Shown in pieces: positions 8,810 to 18,090 of a stretch of 64,000 bases of DNA. The notes beneath the pieces are model-generated. The model was given only the letters and a program-made list of their open reading frames with translations. It ran no database searches and had not been told where the DNA came from. A program made the position numbers and the translations under genes. The DNA lies in assembly GCA_040757355.1 (NCBI GenBank), contig JBFLWY010000012.1:1-64000 (forward strand), in the 5' to 3' direction. The stretch is from DTYU01 sp040757355. GTDB taxonomy: Bacteria > Bacillota > Desulfotomaculia > Desulfotomaculales > Ammonificaceae. Position 1 is the first letter of the stretch. Every line of letters begins with the position of its first letter.

Positions 8810-11482
8810 TTACCCGGCCGAGACCTGACGCCCGCAACACTTTTTGTACTTCTTGCCGCTGCCGCAAGGGCAGGGGTCATTGCGCCGCACCTTCTGTTCA
8901 CGTCGCACCGTCCGGCCGGTGCCCTCTTCAGGCTGCCGGTTCTCTACGGCCTGCCGCCGCTCCGGCGCAACCGCCACACGCGCCCGGAACAGGTACCGGA
9001 TAACGTCTTCCTGAATCGAGGCCACCATATTCTGAAACATCTCGTAGCTCTCAAACTTATACTCGACAAGCGGGTCACGCTGTCCGTACGCCCTGAGCCC
9101 GATCCCCTCGCGTAACTGGTCCATCGCGTCCAAATGGTCCATCCATTTTTCATCCACCAAGCGCAAAAGGATCAACCGTTCAAGTTCACGCATGGTCTGT
9201 GGTCCGAGTTCCTTCTCGCGTAGCTCGTAGAACTGCTCTGTCCGCTCGACAAGGAGTTCCCTCAATTCATCCCGCTTCTTGCCGGCAAGCTCTTGAACCT
9301 CTATTCCGTCGGGTAACAGCACCTGGGCGGCATAATTGGCCAAGCTGTCAAGGTCCCACTCCTCCTGGTGCACCCCGTCCGGACAATACGTAGCGACTGC
9401 GCGAGACACGACTTCCTCTATCATCCCCGCAATAATATCGCGCAGGTTCTCGCCCATCAACACCCGCCTGCGCTGTCCGTATATAACCTCCCGCTGCTGG
9501 TTCATCACATCGTCGTACTCAAGAACGTGTTTGCGGACGGAGAAATTGCGGTTTTCAACCCGCTTTTGGGCAGTCTCAAGGGAACGGGTGACGATCCCGT
9601 GTTCGATTGGGACGTCTTCCTCTAAACCGAGTCTGGTTGCAAGGTTTGATATGGTTTCGCCGCCGAAAAGACGCAACAGGTCGTCCTCAAGCGATGAAAA
9701 GAACTGCGTGGAACCTGGGTCCCCCTGACGGCCGCAACGCCCGCGAAGCTGGTTGTCGATCCGGCGGCTTTCATGCCGCTCGGTGCCGATAATGTGCAGG
9801 CCGCCGAGGGCGACCACCTTTTCCCGCTCGGCCTCGGTAATTTTAGTCATCCGGGCCAGGGTTTCTCTAAAAAACCGGCGTGCCTCGGCCACCTCGGGAC
9901 TTGAAGGTTCGCCGTACTCTGTGGCCTCGGCGATAACGGCCGCCGGGTAACCCTGACGCCGCATTTCCTCTTTCGCAAGAAAGACCGGGTTGCCTCCCAA
10001 CAGAATGTCCGTACCCCGACCGGCCATATTGGTCGCAATTGTCACCGCGCCGAGGCGCCCCGCCTGTGCAACGATTTCGGCTTCTTTTTCGTGATGTTTG
10101 GCGTTGAGCACGTTATGCGGGATGCCCCGTTTTTTCAGCATATCACTGATAATTTCCGATTTTTCGATGGAGATTGTACCAACAAGAACCGGCTGGCCGG
10201 TCTCGTGCCGGCGGGCTATCTCCTCAACCAGGACACTGAACTTGCCCCGTTCGGTTTTAAAGACGGCGTCGGCAAGGTCCTCCCGGATCATCGGCTTGTG
10301 TGTCGGAATAACGACCACGTCGATTCCGTAAATCTTCCGGAACTCTTCTTCTTCCGTCGCAGCCGTACCGGTCATACCGGCAAGCTTTTCGTACATCCGG
10401 AAGTAATTCTGGAAGGTAATGGTCGCCAAAGTCTGTGATTCCCGCTCGATCTTTACTCCCTCTTTGGCCTCGATCGCCTGATGCAACCCGTCGCTGTAAC
10501 GCCGTCCGAACATCAGCCGCCCCGTAAACTCATCGACGATAATCACTTGGCCGTCTTTGACCACATAATCCCTGTCCCGCTTCATTAAGGCGTACGCCTT
10601 AAGCGCCTGGCGCAGGTGGTGCATCAGCTCGATGTTCTTCTCGTCTGAAAGGTTTTGGACCTTCAACAACTTCTCAACCTTCGCCACACCGGCCTCAGTG
10701 ACGGCGACTGTATGCGCTTTTTCGTCCACCGTGTAATCCTCACCGGTCTTTAAACGCGGTACCAGCCTGGCAAAGGTGTAGTAAAGGTTGGTCGGTTTAT
10801 TTGAAGGACCCGATATAATCAGCGGGGTGCGAGCCTCGTCGATGAGAATCGAATCCACCTCATCGACAATCGCGTAATGCAGTTCCCGCTGGACGACCTC
10901 TTCCGGCCCGAGCGCCATGTTGTCCCGGAGATAATCAAATCCGAACTCGTTGTTTGTCCCATAAGTGATATCCGCCTGGTAAACGCTCTTCTTGGTGCTC
11001 CAATCCAAGCCGTGAACAAGCATACCGACGCTGAGCCCGAGGAAACGGTAAATCTGGCCCATCCACTCCGCGTCGCGGCGGGCAAGGTAGTCGTTTACAG
11101 TAACGATATGCACACCCCTGCCTGTGAGGGCATTCAAGTAAGCGGGTAACGTAGCGACCAGGGTCTTTCCTTCGCCGGTCCTCATCTCCGCGATCCGGCC
11201 CTGGTGTAACACAGTCCCGCCCATTAACTGGACGTCGAAATGTCGCATCCCCAAGACGCGTTTCGCAGTCTCCCGAACCACAGCAAACGCTTCGGGTAAC
11301 AGATCGTCCAGCAGAGCGCCCCGTCCAAGGCGTTCTTTGAACTCCACTGTCTTGGCGGCCAGCGCAGAATCTGAAAGCGCCTCGACAGAGGGCTCCAGTT
11401 CGTTGATCGCGGTGACGGTGCGCCGCAGCCTCTTAATCTCTTTTGCGTTATCGTCTAAAAGGTTAGTAAGCAACTTAAACAA
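8810..11482 (-). CDS. secA: Preprotein translocase ATPase SecA
   Basis: Motor of the Sec pathway, pushing unfolded preproteins through SecYEG. The 890 residues match the family length. Walker A GEGKT (103-107), the DEVDSILIDEARTPLI Walker B region, the arginine-finger region GRCGRQGDPGST and the C-terminal zinc/SecB-type knuckle CPCGSGKKYKKCCG are all present. The frame opens with TTG preceded by GGGGGAT. A terminator-like hairpin lies between it and the upstream unknown gene. prfB follows after a repeat element, the secA-prfB order usual in Firmicutes. Confidence 0.97.
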   Translation of the reverse strand: MFKLLTNLLDDNAKEIKRLRRTVTAINELEPSVEALSDSALAAKTVEFKERLGRGALLDDLLPEAFAVVRETAKRVLGMRHFDVQLMGGTVLHQGRIAEMRTGEGKTLVATLPAYLNALTGRGVHIVTVNDYLARRDAEWMGQIYRFLGLSVGMLVHGLDWSTKKSVYQADITYGTNNEFGFDYLRDNMALGPEEVVQRELHYAIVDEVDSILIDEARTPLIISGPSNKPTNLYYTFARLVPRLKTGEDYTVDEKAHTVAVTEAGVAKVEKLLKVQNLSDEKNIELMHHLRQALKAYALMKRDRDYVVKDGQVIIVDEFTGRLMFGRRYSDGLHQAIEAKEGVKIERESQTLATITFQNYFRMYEKLAGMTGTAATEEEEFRKIYGIDVVVIPTHKPMIREDLADAVFKTERGKFSVLVEEIARRHETGQPVLVGTISIEKSEIISDMLKKRGIPHNVLNAKHHEKEAEIVAQAGRLGAVTIATNMAGRGTDILLGGNPVFLAKEEMRRQGYPAAVIAEATEYGEPSSPEVAEARRFFRETLARMTKITEAEREKVVALGGLHIIGTERHESRRIDNQLRGRCGRQGDPGSTQFFSSLEDDLLRLFGGETISNLATRLGLEEDVPIEHGIVTRSLETAQKRVENRNFSVRKHVLEYDDVMNQQREVIYGQRRRVLMGENLRDIIAGMIEEVVSRAVATYCPDGVHQEEWDLDSLANYAAQVLLPDGIEVQELAGKKRDELRELLVERTEQFYELREKELGPQTMRELERLILLRLVDEKWMDHLDAMDQLREGIGLRAYGQRDPLVEYKFESYEMFQNMVASIQEDVIRYLFRARVAVAPERRQAVENRQPEEGTGRTVRREQKVRRNDPCPCGSGKKYKKCCGRQVSAG

Positions 11483-11500
11483 GGGTTATCCCCCTCCGCA

Positions 11501-11528
11501 TAAAACAAGGAACCTCTTGCGGTTCCTT
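11501..11528 (-). terminator. Hairpin terminator upstream of secA
   Basis: On the minus strand AAGGAACC, a six-base loop and GGTTCCTT are followed by GTTTTA. The stem is perfect over eight pairs but the T-run is short. It separates the hpf/unknown unit from secA and may be partly read through. Confidence 0.6.
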
Positions 11529-11590
11529 GATCAATAATCACCATACGCTTGCTTCCACAATTATAATTTTATCACTTCAACTCTTCTTGT

Positions 11591-12244
11591 TCAACCGGTC
11601 AGTACGCTAAGGCGCCGGTTTATGGCGTCGAGTGTGGCCTTTACAATTGCTTCCGATTCCTCCTCGCCGACCACCGCCGTCCCGGTCAAGAACTCCTCCC
11701 CCAGAGGGGAAAGGAGCGAGACACCGACTAAGACCACCTGTTTCCCGGCTAACGTGACCACGGCAAGGTCCTCCAAAATGAAGGTGTAGCCGCTTTGAGA
11801 CTGATTATCGAGAGCCGTAAGCATCGCCTGGGCGACCAACCGCCGCCGGTTCCGGGTTGAGGCCGGGCCTACTGCTACACCGCTCAAGACCGATCCCTTG
11901 CTGGCAATTTCCACCCGGACCTCTATTTGATTACCTTTGGTACTCACATTGAGGCCTATAAAGCGGGGGCGTTGTTCGGTCGGTATCAAACCGTTGCTTT
12001 CCGGCGGCTCTTGAAGATGGTTTACGGTTACCGTATCCGGCTTGATGTCGACCGCAAAGTACTTCTTCAGGACCTCCACAACGTCCCCAGCCACATCCGA
12101 CGAACTCCGCTCTGCACCCGCTAAAACCTGAATTGCATTCACGGTGCCGTCCGTGCCTGTAATGACGCGAGCAGAAACCACATCCGGAATATTACGCAGC
12201 ATTTCCTCGCATAAGGTTACCTGCCCAGCCTCTAAAGTAGTCAT
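11591..12244 (-). CDS. Conserved protein of unknown function with internal repeat
   Basis: A 217-residue soluble protein starting six bases after GGAGG. I recognise no named family. Residues 1-80 alternate strands and helices (IQVLAGAE, DVVEVLKKYF). Residues 95-155 (GLNVSTKGNQIEVRVEI to QAMLTAL) and 163-217 (FILEDLAVVTLAGKQVVLV to VKATLDAINRRL) share a strand-turn-strand-helix plan and look like two copies of one small alpha/beta domain, similar in outline to dsRBD-like or LeuA-regulatory folds. It sits between hpf and secA, 28 bp from hpf. No catalytic motif is visible. Confidence 0.75.
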   Translation of the reverse strand: MTTLEAGQVTLCEEMLRNIPDVVSARVITGTDGTVNAIQVLAGAERSSSDVAGDVVEVLKKYFAVDIKPDTVTVNHLQEPPESNGLIPTEQRPRFIGLNVSTKGNQIEVRVEIASKGSVLSGVAVGPASTRNRRRLVAQAMLTALDNQSQSGYTFILEDLAVVTLAGKQVVLVGVSLLSPLGEEFLTGTAVVGEEESEAIVKATLDAINRRLSVLTG

Positions 12245-12272
12245 TTTCCTCCCCCTGTCAAAACCAGGACTT

Positions 12273-12809
12273 TTACGCCAGTTCCGGCTCGATCAGCCCG
12301 TAGTTTCCGTCCTTCCGCCGGTAAATAACACTCACCGCATCCGTCTCTGCATTAGTAAATACGAAAAAGTTGTGGCCCAGTAAGTTCATTTGCATTATGG
12401 CCTCTTCTATACTTATCGGCTTCATCGCAAAACGCTTTACTCTTACCACCTTATACTCCTCAACCGGTTGTTCCGCCGCGTCCTGGGCCGGCAACTCACT
12501 ACCGGGCGCTGCGTTCGCCCGTACCCTCCGATTAAAGCGACTCTTGTACTTCTCAACCTGCTTTTCCAGCTTTTCCACTACCATATCAACCGCCGCGTAC
12601 ATGTCATGAGTTGCCTCTTCACCCCGGAGGATAATTCCGTTAACCGGTATCGTTACTTCTACCCGGTGGTTCTCCTTTTCCACAGAAAGGAGCACCTGAG
12701 CTTCGCCGAAGTTATTAAAGAACCTGTTCAACTTGGCGATCCTTTTGTCTACATAGCTTCTCAACGCGTCGGTTACCTTAATGTTCTTTCCCCTGACTGA
12801 TACCTGCAT
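12273..12809 (-). CDS. hpf: Long-form ribosome hibernation promoting factor
   Basis: The 178-residue protein is the long HPF form that dimerises 70S ribosomes into inactive 100S particles in stationary phase. The N-terminal S30AE domain (1-95) begins MQVSVRGKNIKVTDALR. A low-complexity linker follows (about 100-120), then the C-terminal dimerisation domain (VVRVKRFAMKPISIEEAI, HNFFVFTNAET, YRRKDGNYGLIEP). AGGAG sits eight bases before the ATG. Location just upstream of secA is standard in Firmicutes. Confidence 0.96.
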   Translation of the reverse strand: MQVSVRGKNIKVTDALRSYVDKRIAKLNRFFNNFGEAQVLLSVEKENHRVEVTIPVNGIILRGEEATHDMYAAVDMVVEKLEKQVEKYKSRFNRRVRANAAPGSELPAQDAAEQPVEEYKVVRVKRFAMKPISIEEAIMQMNLLGHNFFVFTNAETDAVSVIYRRKDGNYGLIEPELA

Positions 12810-12931
12810 GCCCTCAACTCCTTTCGTAAAACGAAGGGCTCTTTGGTATATTATTTCCTCTTTTCGGGCCGAATTCCTTCCTTAACCTCAAAAGGTTTTT
12901 GGCAGGGCGGAAAACCCCAAAAGAACCTAAA

Positions 12932-12961
12932 TATAAAAGACCCCGGCTCGCAGCCGGGGTC
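12932..12961 (-). terminator. Rho-independent terminator after the cold-shock gene
   Basis: On the minus strand a ten-pair perfect stem, GACCCCGGCT with AGCCGGGGTC, has a three-base loop and is followed by TTTTATATTT. Confidence 0.92.
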
Positions 12962-12973
12962 TCCGATTTGTCA

Positions 12974-13174
12974 TTATAATTTTGTTACGTTAGCTGCTTG
13001 CGGCCCCCGCGGACCTTGCACTATCTCAAATTCAACCTCCTCGCCCTCCTGGAGCGATTTAAAGCCTCTCTCCTGAATAGCGGAGTAATGCACAAAAACA
13101 TCTCCCCCACCATCCAACCGTTCAATAAAACCGTAACCCTTTTCCCTGCTGAACCACTTGACTCGACCTTGCAT
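12974..13174 (-). CDS. Cold-shock protein (CspA family)
   Basis: A 66-residue single-domain RNA chaperone. RNP1 is KGYGFI and RNP2 is VFVHY, both intact in an OB fold (GRVKWFSREKGYGFIERLDG). The ATG is preceded by AGGAGGA. It is monocistronic, with a near-consensus promoter (13225-13253) and a strong terminator of its own. The 5' leader of about 45 nt is shorter than that of classical cold-inducible csp messages, so constitutive expression is more likely. Confidence 0.96.
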   Translation of the reverse strand: MQGRVKWFSREKGYGFIERLDGGGDVFVHYSAIQERGFKSLQEGEEVEFEIVQGPRGPQAANVTKL

Positions 13175-13224
13175 TTAAAACATTCCTCCTGAAAAATTTC
13201 TTGCGCGGGTTGCCGCGTAGCCGT

Positions 13225-13253
13225 ATCGTAACACACCGCATATCGCCTGTCAA
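13225..13253 (-). promoter_or_regulatory. Sigma-A promoter of the cold-shock gene
   Basis: TTGACA, 17 bases, TACGAT on the minus strand, reading into the cold-shock gene about 50 bp away. Confidence 0.8.
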
Positions 13254-13327
13254 GTTTTTGAAGTACGCTTTTGCTGTGGGCGCCCGGATCAAAAGCTTTC
13301 CCGCTTTTCCCGGCAGCAACCCGGAAG

Positions 13328-14047
13328 TTATGAGCCGGCCTTAATAATCTGTACGGTGAGTTTGCGCTGGAAACGCTGCAATACCTGGACGGTATTCCAG
13401 CCTAATATGAGGCAGAATAAGACGTTTCCGACAGCATGTAGAGTATCGAACCAAAAACTTGCTACACAAGCGGCGATAAAGGCCTTCCAGTTCAGGGGGT
13501 GTAAAAAATATGTCCAAAACCAGAGGTTCATACCCCAACCGAAAATGTATCCCCAGAGAAGGTTGAAAAAGGCCAAGCTCCTGATGTTTGATGTCGGCCA
13601 TACCATTCCCCACAAACCTGCAGACACCCCGGCCAGTCCCCAATAAAACATCTGCCAGGGTGTCCAGGGACCCTGCCCCAAAAAGAAATTCGAGACCAGT
13701 GCAGCCGTGGAGCCGACCAGGAAGCCAGCCCGCGGACCGAAAACAAATCCGGAGATGATTACAATAAAGGTGGTCGGCTGTATCCCGGGCAATGCGGTGC
13801 AGCAAACGCGCCCCAGCGCTGCTATTGTGCCCAGAACGGAAATCACCGCCACCTCCCTATGGAGACCCCGGCTTCGCCCGTACGCTGTGTAAAACAGAAT
13901 CAAAGCAACACCAACCATTACGGTGGAAATCAGGCCCCAACCCTGCCCGGTTACAAGGCCTTTTCCGCGGAGACTACATACCAACAACACAAAAAGGGCT
14001 AATAGCAACAAGGGAAGGGTTAACTTCCTTATCAATGTGCTACGCAT
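13328..14047 (-). CDS. ECF transporter substrate-binding (S) membrane component, probably corrinoid
   Basis: A 239-residue integral membrane protein with about six helices. It shows the S-component pattern of an Ala/Gly-rich loop (FVFGPRAGFLVGSTAALVSN) followed by an aromatic stretch (PWTPWQMFYWGLAGVSAG). S components bind the vitamin and dock on the T-A-A' module. The ATG at 14047 overlaps the ATPase stop by eight bases; the longer frame upstream is only the ATPase end. The operon starts with a cobalamin riboswitch, so a corrinoid or precursor is the likely substrate (CbrT/CblT-like). Substrate assignment is from context, not from residues I can verify. Confidence 0.82.
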   Translation of the reverse strand: MRSTLIRKLTLPLLLLALFVLLVCSLRGKGLVTGQGWGLISTVMVGVALILFYTAYGRSRGLHREVAVISVLGTIAALGRVCCTALPGIQPTTFIVIISGFVFGPRAGFLVGSTAALVSNFFLGQGPWTPWQMFYWGLAGVSAGLWGMVWPTSNIRSLAFFNLLWGYIFGWGMNLWFWTYFLHPLNWKAFIAACVASFWFDTLHAVGNVLFCLILGWNTVQVLQRFQRKLTVQIIKAGS

Positions 14048-15716
14048 GGAAAACCCGCCCCGATTTCGCTCTAGGAGCAACCCGCTGCAGAGCATCCTTG
14101 ACCGTTACTACACCCTCTGCATAGCCTCTGAAAAGCTTACCCATCTGAGTGGTGTAAAACAACGACTCCCCGAGAACACGGGTTTTAGCGCCATCACTGA
14201 CTATGCGGCCGTCGAAGACCAATACCACCCGCGAAGCAAATTCCGCGGCAAATTCGATATCGTGGGTGACAAGTACTATGCTGACCCCGCTCCGGGCAAG
14301 GCCCGTTAGGAATTCTCCAAGCTCGGCCTTTAACACCGGGTCCAAGCCCCGGGTAGGTTCGTCAAGCGCCAGTAGGCTGGGCTGCATCACCGCCACCGAC
14401 GCTAAGGCCACTCGTTGCCGCTCCCCGCTGCTGAGGTCGCGGGGGTGCCGGCGCCGGCTTTCGTCCAACCGCAACCGCCGGAGGAGTTCGTCCACGATAC
14501 CGTCATCACGAAGTCCGTGGTTTCGGAGTGTAAATAACAATTCCTCCTCAACGGTCTCCCGGAGCAGATAATCGTTGGGGTTCTGAGAAAGGTAGGCCGG
14601 TCGCCGGTCCCTTCTCATACTGTCAGCGGTCTCTTCGCTCCCCGACAACACCTTTCCCCGTCCCGGTTTGAGCAGTCCCACCATTATTTTCAACAACGTG
14701 GTTTTCCCGGCCCCGTTTTCGCCCACCACGGCTACAAACTCTCCGGTACCCACCTCGAGGTTTACGGCGCGCAAAGCCTCCCTGCCGTTGGGATAGGTGA
14801 ACCACACGTCCTTCAACCGAACCACAGTAGCCGGTCGCGGGGCCGCCTTAGCGGCGGTTTCCGGTTGCGACCCAGCAAACGTAAAACTTGTTGGGAGAAG
14901 CTTACGCCCTTCTTGAACTGTAAGAGGAACGGGGGAAACGCCTAGATGAGCGAAAAACCTGGCAACGGGCGGCACAAAGGGAAACCCTTTCTCTACCGCC
15001 CAAAGCGCTGCCTTTACCGGCTTTTCATCCTGGACGATCCGGCCATCGGTCATAAAAACCACCCGGTCAGCCAGGTGGTAACAACGCTCCAACCGTTGTT
15101 CCACCAGTATTACAGTCAAACCGATTTCTTCATTTAATCGCTTTACGAGGTTCAGCAACTCTTCAGCGGCCACCGGGTCAAGTTGAGAAGTAGGCTCGTC
15201 GAGGATAAGCGCCCGCGGTTGCATCGCGAGCACAGCAGCAAGCGCCAGTTTTTGTTTCTGCCCGCCGGACAGGCTCGCGGTGAATTCCCCCCTCAACGAG
15301 GTAAGTCCTAAAAAACCCATGACCTCCGCGGCCCGCCGAAGCATTTCGTCCGGAGGCAGCCCCAAGTTTTCGAGGCCAAAGGCGATCTCCGCTTCGACAC
15401 CGGTCATCACCACCTGTTTTTCCGGATCCTGAAAGACCATCCCTACTTCCCGCGCCACCTGCCGCCCATCCAGCTTACTCATTCTCTGCCCGCGAAAGTA
15501 AGTTTCTCCCGCAATCCTTCCCCCATAGAATTCCGGAATCAACCCGGCCAGGACCCGAACAAGAGAGGACTTCCCCGACCCGGAACCGCCGGCAACCAGC
15601 AGGAACTCCCCCTCGCCGATGCTCAGATTGATCTGTTGCAAAGCGGGACGTAACGCGTCCGGGTAAAAGTAGGTTAAATTTTCAATCTTAAACAAGGACA
15701 ATACCGCCACCCCCAA
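14040..15716 (-). CDS. ECF transporter fused double ATPase (A-A')
   Basis: Energy module of an ECF importer with both ATPases in one 558-residue chain. First domain: Walker A GGSGSGKSS (about 43-51), Q-loop VFQDPEKQ, signature LSGGQKQK, Walker B LILDEPTSQLD. Second domain: GENGAGKTT (about 330-338), LSSGERQR, LLALDEPTRGLD, VTHD. The EPTSQLDP and EPTRGLDP stretches are typical of CbiO/EcfA. The frame overlaps the T-component stop by 43 bp. Several possible starts (TTG 15716, GTG 15710, TTG 15701) exist; the last has GGGGGTGG at good spacing. Confidence 0.92.
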   Translation of the reverse strand: MGVAVLSLFKIENLTYFYPDALRPALQQINLSIGEGEFLLVAGGSGSGKSSLVRVLAGLIPEFYGGRIAGETYFRGQRMSKLDGRQVAREVGMVFQDPEKQVVMTGVEAEIAFGLENLGLPPDEMLRRAAEVMGFLGLTSLRGEFTASLSGGQKQKLALAAVLAMQPRALILDEPTSQLDPVAAEELLNLVKRLNEEIGLTVILVEQRLERCYHLADRVVFMTDGRIVQDEKPVKAALWAVEKGFPFVPPVARFFAHLGVSPVPLTVQEGRKLLPTSFTFAGSQPETAAKAAPRPATVVRLKDVWFTYPNGREALRAVNLEVGTGEFVAVVGENGAGKTTLLKIMVGLLKPGRGKVLSGSEETADSMRRDRRPAYLSQNPNDYLLRETVEEELLFTLRNHGLRDDGIVDELLRRLRLDESRRRHPRDLSSGERQRVALASVAVMQPSLLALDEPTRGLDPVLKAELGEFLTGLARSGVSIVLVTHDIEFAAEFASRVVLVFDGRIVSDGAKTRVLGESLFYTTQMGKLFRGYAEGVVTVKDALQRVAPRAKSGRVFHA

Positions 15717-16612
15717 CTCAATAAAACCGGTACCGACAAAAGGAGAATTATCGCCAGCAAGCCGGTGAGGGTCGCAGAATCAGCAACCAGGAACCCCAAC
15801 CGCGGGTAGAAATCAAAAGAACCGCAACCGCGGACCCGGCACCAAACTGCCACCGCCAGGGCCAAAATGGCGCTGCCCGCACATAAGACATCCCGGGGAC
15901 GGGTTAAATCCCTCCGGTAGCACGAACGCCGGCCGCTGCCATAGGCCCGCGCGTGCAGGGCTTCCGCAATTTCAAGAGAACTTTCCAGGGAAGAAGAAAG
16001 TAAAACAGTAACCGGCAACGTGCTTTTCTCCAACCTTTCTTTCCATGTACCTTTCTTAAAATCAACCCCACGGCATACAAGGGCTTCCCGGATGATCCCG
16101 AGATGCCTGGCCATCATCGGAACCATCCTGGAAGACAAGGACAAAACCAGAGCACTTCCTGCAGCAAAGCGGGAAATCAGGTTCAGCACCTTATCGGGGT
16201 GCACCATCAGATTATACAGGCAAAACACACTGACCACGTTGAGTAGCCGGACCCCCATGGCCGCGCCGCAGCAAAGGGCTTCCAAGGAAACGGTCACTGC
16301 TCCGATAACCGGTAGCCGTGGACCGTCCCAGATAACACTCTCGCCGCAGTTTACCGTTAGAGCGTTCACAATTATGATAAATAACGTCATGCCTACGGCA
16401 AATTTTAGGTAACTCTCCCAGTAGCCCAGCCCATCAACGGCCCGTATGCTCAGGAAAATAACCCCTAATATGCCGAGGAGATAAAGCGGGTGATTGAACA
16501 ATAGTGAAAGAACGAATAAAACACCCACGTAGGTCATGGCAGTTACAGGGTGGAGGCTTTGTAAAAACAGGCCCTTTTCTTGGTAGAAGAATTTTTCAAA
16601 CACCGGGTTCAC
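15674..16612 (-). CDS. ECF transporter transmembrane (T) component
   Basis: EcfT/CbiQ-type scaffold, 312 residues, with several hydrophobic helices and the coupling region carrying the diagnostic Ala-Arg-Gly-type motif here seen as ALHARAYGSGRR, preceded by SSLESSLEIAEA. These motifs contact the two ATPase domains. Start is GTG (GTGAACCCG) with AGGAA just upstream. The C-terminus is read through by the start of the ATPase gene in another frame, so T and A-A' are translationally coupled. Confidence 0.9.
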   Translation of the reverse strand: MNPVFEKFFYQEKGLFLQSLHPVTAMTYVGVLFVLSLLFNHPLYLLGILGVIFLSIRAVDGLGYWESYLKFAVGMTLFIIIVNALTVNCGESVIWDGPRLPVIGAVTVSLEALCCGAAMGVRLLNVVSVFCLYNLMVHPDKVLNLISRFAAGSALVLSLSSRMVPMMARHLGIIREALVCRGVDFKKGTWKERLEKSTLPVTVLLSSSLESSLEIAEALHARAYGSGRRSCYRRDLTRPRDVLCAGSAILALAVAVWCRVRGCGSFDFYPRLGFLVADSATLTGLLAIILLLSVPVLLSWGWRYCPCLRLKI

Positions 16613-16681
16613 TTCCTGATTCGCAACCTTGATATGGGTTACACCGGTGGACCGAGGGCACCGAAAATCTTCGCGCCGGGT

Positions 16682-18058
16682 CTAATACCGTATAAACACC
16701 GTGCCCGTGGTACTGTCCCAATCCACGCGATAGCCGAAAGCTTCCGCTACAAACCTAGCGGGGAGATAAGTCCTACCGCTCTTAATCAAAGGGATGGCGT
16801 CCATTTTTTTAGCCCGGCCGTTCACATTGAGGACGGCATTTCCGATAACCAGGTCAAGTTCCGTCCCGTCCATCTTCAGGTTGACGGACCGGTTGCCGGC
16901 GTTCCAACGGATACCGGCTTCCGGCACGCCCAATGCACTCGCCAGATAACGCACGGGAACATAAGCGCGCCCGTTTTCAATAAACGGGCTGGCGTCGGCA
17001 ACCAACTCTTGCCGGCACTCTCCCAAAACAACCGTATAGCGGCTGCTCCCGATGGTGAAACAAGCTTCTCTTTTCTTCTCATCCACTTTGCACGCAGCAG
17101 GCTGGGTATCCTTGTTCAACCTGCGAAAGAACGGTTCACCGCAGCGAAGGTCCGCTAAGGCCAGCAAAGCCTGGTAAGTGCTCATTTCGTTGCTTCCCGC
17201 ACCCCTCACGTGTTCGAACGAGCCATCGGGCAACTGGAAGCGAAGCAACGCGTCGAGAAGACCGCCACCTGCCCGGCTGAATCCTTCCGAAGGATCGGCA
17301 CTCACTGACAACAGGCCTTCAATGACCATGGCACAGCTTTCCGGATTCTCTATACCCCATGATTCAAAACCGCCGTTTTCTTTCTGCGCACGTTGCAAAA
17401 AGCCGACAGCTCGCTCAACTGCGGTACTTTTATCATCGAGACCCAAAGCGCCAAGCGCCATCAACGCCGCGCCGGTTGTATCCACATCGGCCGTACTCAT
17501 GTCCGCGGCATTCCAGCAAAAAGAACCGTCCGGATGCTGCCGCGTCGTTAACCACTCTATGGCGGCATCCTTGTCTGGAACGGCCGCACCTGCAGCGTAC
17601 AGGGCCAACACCGCCCAAATATGAGCGTTAACAAGCCGTTCGCCGCCGGTAGTGACGTTATCGGCAAACTTGCCACTGGCAAGCTGAGCTTCCTTAAGCT
17701 TTCGCAAAAGGTCATACCCCTGGTAGTCTGCAGGGTCGCCGCCGGCGGCAAGCACCGTCAACACCAGTACCGCATAGTCGTTGGTTTCACCGGAGCTGAG
17801 GGCTGCTGCAAGCATCTTTTCAGCAGCACGGTCGACCTGTGTTAAAGTCAAATTTTGTCCCGCAGCCGCGAGGGCGATGTAACTCCAGGGGGATAAAGGC
17901 CCACTACTCCTTTCTTTTGACAGCAGATAGCCGGCCGTACGTTGCACCGGTTGGTCCACGTCGCTTCTGGTAAAAGCACGGGCGTTTCCAGCATTAATAC
18001 ATGCCACCATACCGGTTATTAACAACACCACGAGAAACCTGCTGTTGTTTATTCGCAC
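16682..18058 (-). CDS. Secreted alpha/alpha-barrel (prenyltransferase-like) protein with wall-stalk domain
   Basis: A 458-residue exported protein. A signal peptide (VVLLITGMVACINAGNARA) is followed to about residue 330 by repeated helical pairs with the terpenoid-cyclase/prenyltransferase signature (PDGSFCWNAADMSTADVDTTGAALMAL; GGFESWG). This is the superfamily of the barrel domain of intrinsic factor. Residues 345-458 are a copper-amine-oxidase N-terminal-type stalk (GRAYVPVRYLASALG; GRTYLPARFVAEAFG; VDWDSTTGTVFI), a module common in clostridial envelope proteins. The start is GTG eight bases after AGAGGTGA. It has no DUF4430 domain; the neighbouring 244-residue gene supplies one. A catalytic role is unlikely for a secreted barrel. 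Confidence 0.82.
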   Translation of the reverse strand: MRINNSRFLVVLLITGMVACINAGNARAFTRSDVDQPVQRTAGYLLSKERSSGPLSPWSYIALAAAGQNLTLTQVDRAAEKMLAAALSSGETNDYAVLVLTVLAAGGDPADYQGYDLLRKLKEAQLASGKFADNVTTGGERLVNAHIWAVLALYAAGAAVPDKDAAIEWLTTRQHPDGSFCWNAADMSTADVDTTGAALMALGALGLDDKSTAVERAVGFLQRAQKENGGFESWGIENPESCAMVIEGLLSVSADPSEGFSRAGGGLLDALLRFQLPDGSFEHVRGAGSNEMSTYQALLALADLRCGEPFFRRLNKDTQPAACKVDEKKREACFTIGSSRYTVVLGECRQELVADASPFIENGRAYVPVRYLASALGVPEAGIRWNAGNRSVNLKMDGTELDLVIGNAVLNVNGRAKKMDAIPLIKSGRTYLPARFVAEAFGYRVDWDSTTGTVFIRY

Positions 18059-18090
18059 GAGTTCACCTCTCCGCAATAGATTACGTCCTA

